Of a stretch of DNA of 7,504 nucleotides, positions 5,878 to 7,504 are shown one piece after another; position 1 is the first letter of the stretch, and each line of letters opens with the position of its first letter. The position numbers and the translations under genes are program-made. The notes under the pieces are model-generated. The model was not told the origin of the DNA. It saw only the letters and a list, made by a program, of their open reading frames with translations, and did not search any database. Origin of the DNA: Flavobacteriales bacterium UBA5933 (GTDB taxonomy: Bacteria; Bacteroidota; Bacteroidia; Flavobacteriales; Weeksellaceae); the NCBI GenBank assembly GCA_002430925.1, contig DJDD01000065.1, positions 1,192 through 8,695 of the forward strand, written 5' to 3'.

Positions 5878-7437
5878 ATGTTAGAACAAGCTTCTATATT
5901 CAAAAAATGGGTTCCAGAAAAGTTAATTGTACCTTTTCTGGGAATAGCCATGATGCCTTATCTAATGGTGTTAATGATATTCAACATGAATAGTACATTT
6001 ACTGCATCATTTTTAGATTTAGAGGTTGATGATTTACAATTTTTATTTTCTTTAGCTTATGCTACTATTGTTTGTGGATTTTTTGTTCATGAAAGGTTAT
6101 TTCATTTTTTTAATATAAGAAATTACTTATTGGTAATGACAATGCTTAATATATTGGTATTGTTTGCAATGACTTTAACCAAAAATACAGAATTAATTCT
6201 AATTCTCAGATTTATTCAGGGTCCTATATCTTTATTTGAAGGAGTGATATTAGTTCCAATTATAATTTCAAGAATAAAGCACGAGAATGCTAAGCTAATT
6301 GCTTATTCTATGTTTTATTGTGTGATTTTATGCGGAGATAAGATAACTACATTAATGGTGAAATTCGCTATACAGAATTACAATTACAATATGATTATTT
6401 ATACAATTATGAGTTTTCATGTTTTATCATTAAGTATTTATGTTTTATTCTTTAATCAAAATAGAATGTATCCACAGAAACCTCTTTATCAATTAAATTT
6501 GGGAGGAGTATTTTTAATGAGTATTACATTAATTTCAGGCGCATTTTGGTTAATTTATGGGAAAAAATATTTTTGGTTTGAATCTCCTTTGATTGTAATA
6601 TCATTTGTTACAACCTTTATTTTTAGTGGATTATTTATTTATCATCAGAAAACATCAAGAAGACCATTATTTCATTTTGAAATATTAAAGTCCAAACGAT
6701 TAGTTATTGGCTTGCTTTTATTTTTTGTATTTTATACTCTAAGAGCAAGTATGAGTAATATTTACCAAATAATGGCAGTTGTATGGAAATGGCCTTGGGA
6801 ATATGTTCTTAATATTCAATTTTATAATGTAGCAGGAACTGTTACAGGAGTAATGATTTCTTTTCTATTAGTTAAAAATAAAATTGAATTTCGTTATATA
6901 TTTTGTTTAGGATTTTTGGTACTATCTGCAAGTATGTTATGGTTTAGTTATTTGTTTTTTCCAGATACACGTACATCAGCAGTTGTTCCAGTATTATTTT
7001 TAGAAGGAGTAGGACAGGGAATGCTTTTTACACCTTTAATATTGTTTATTATAGGATCAGTACATCCAACATTTTCAGGTAATGCAGCACATGCTGGTAT
7101 TGCAATACGTTTTTGGACTACTACAATAGCTTTCTCAATTATGCAAAATGCTGTTTTACATCTTACAACAAAGCATCAATTTTTGATGACAAAAAATTTG
7201 GATAAATCAAGTCCTATATTTCAAGAACAATGGTCTGCTTTATATAATAAAAATATTTCAAGTCATTTAGCGAATGAAGCAGAATTATTATCATTTGGAA
7301 CATTGAAAAGTAGGCTTTTTAATCAAGCATTATTGGTTTCGAATATGGAAATATTCCGAGTTTTATTTGTCGTAGGATTATCGGTAGCAATAATTTTAAT
7401 TTTGAAACCATTAAAAACGAAAATTTATAATCGTTGA
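5878..7437 (+). CDS. MFS efflux transporter, divergent DHA2/EmrB-like (14 TM)
   Basis: A 519-residue inner-membrane transporter that should use the proton gradient to export a substrate into the adaptor/TolC conduit. Hydrophobic segments can be seen at about 17-37, 55-71, 82-100, 106-131, 140-162, 170-192, 209-227, 235-255, 274-293, 315-332, 338-360, 366-394, 407-425 and 491-509, consistent with a 14-TM protein. RFIQGPISLFEG (111-122) is a clear motif B (RxxQG). EGVGQGMLFTPLILF (376-390) followed by HAGIAIRFWTTTIAFS (405-420) matches the late-TM region of EmrB-type proteins. Several other signatures are absent. TM1 has FNMNSTFT instead of LDxTIVN, loop 2-3 has HERLFHFFNIRN (71-82) instead of the GxLaDrxGrkr motif A, and TM5 lacks the GPxxGG motif C. 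A long loop at about 430-488 precedes the last helix, as in DHA2 proteins. Last gene of the operon. Membership is secure from context and topology; the substrate is unknown. Confidence 0.87.
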   Translation: MLEQASIFKKWVPEKLIVPFLGIAMMPYLMVLMIFNMNSTFTASFLDLEVDDLQFLFSLAYATIVCGFFVHERLFHFFNIRNYLLVMTMLNILVLFAMTLTKNTELILILRFIQGPISLFEGVILVPIIISRIKHENAKLIAYSMFYCVILCGDKITTLMVKFAIQNYNYNMIIYTIMSFHVLSLSIYVLFFNQNRMYPQKPLYQLNLGGVFLMSITLISGAFWLIYGKKYFWFESPLIVISFVTTFIFSGLFIYHQKTSRRPLFHFEILKSKRLVIGLLLFFVFYTLRASMSNIYQIMAVVWKWPWEYVLNIQFYNVAGTVTGVMISFLLVKNKIEFRYIFCLGFLVLSASMLWFSYLFFPDTRTSAVVPVLFLEGVGQGMLFTPLILFIIGSVHPTFSGNAAHAGIAIRFWTTTIAFSIMQNAVLHLTTKHQFLMTKNLDKSSPIFQEQWSALYNKNISSHLANEAELLSFGTLKSRLFNQALLVSNMEIFRVLFVVGLSVAIILILKPLKTKIYNR

Positions 7438-7449
7438 TTTTTTTTGTAT

Positions 7450-7476
7450 TTACTTAATTTAAGTAATAGCTAAGTA
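7450..7476. repeat. Palindrome with repeated TAAGTA words after the efflux operon
   Basis: TTACTTAA (7450-7457) and TTAAGTAA (7459-7466) form a 17-bp dyad with one central base. TAAGTA occurs at 7460-7465 and again at 7471-7476, 11 bp apart, and inverted as TACTTA at 7451-7456. A TTTTTAATTTT stretch follows from 7478. It may be a weak A/T-rich terminator for the pump operon, or an operator for a gene beyond the window. The stem holds only one G-C pair, so termination would be inefficient. Confidence 0.4.
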
Positions 7477-7504
7477 GTTTTTAATTTTAAATTTTTGCTT
7501 ATAG

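Noticed and set aside
1..7504. CRISPR array, insertion sequence, prophage, toxin-antitoxin or tRNA/rRNA genes
   Set aside because: No regularly spaced long repeats, transposase, phage or toxin families, terminal repeats or cloverleaf/rRNA signatures were seen; base composition and codon use look uniform across the window.

Overview
The window looks like chromosomal DNA from a member of the Bacteroidota, most likely class Flavobacteriia and possibly a Weeksellaceae-type genus. The evidence is the very low GC (about 30% by eye), Lys/Asn/Ile-rich proteins, short AT-rich gaps without clear Shine-Dalgarno sites, promoter-like TAnnTTTG boxes, and gene families typical of the group (CbpM, a reaction-centre-type dihaem cytochrome, and an AraC-linked TolC/HlyD/MFS cassette). 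The genus call is inference; no RNA gene or marker in the window fixes it.

Left part (1-1870, + strand): the last few codons of an upstream gene, probably a DnaJ/CbpA-type co-chaperone, are followed closely by a CbpM-like chaperone modulator. A strong hairpin terminator follows. The promoter of the next gene, rlmF (23S rRNA m6A1618 methyltransferase), appears to overlap that hairpin. Next is a small exported dihaem c-type cytochrome. It ends in a 14-bp terminator hairpin shared with the convergent gene on the other strand.

Middle part (1876-3293, - strand): a flavodoxin-fold NAD(P)H-dependent FMN reductase lies downstream of, and in the same direction as, an AraC-family regulator with an N-terminal cupin sensor and a C-terminal double helix-turn-helix.

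Right part (3491-7437, + strand): across an AT-rich divergent intergenic region of about 200 bp lies a tight three-gene operon. It encodes a TolC-family outer-membrane channel, an EmrA-like HlyD-family periplasmic adaptor, and a 14-TM DHA2/EmrB-like MFS transporter, with gaps of 4 and 7 nt. Together these form a complete tripartite efflux pump, probably controlled by the divergent AraC protein. The MFS subunit lacks the usual DHA2 signature motifs in TM1, loop 2-3 and TM5. That is the most unusual protein-level feature here. Its substrate cannot be told from sequence.

I see no rRNA, tRNA, CRISPR array, insertion sequence or clear horizontally acquired block. Apart from the divergent MFS protein and some regulatory details, this is ordinary flavobacterial chromosome.
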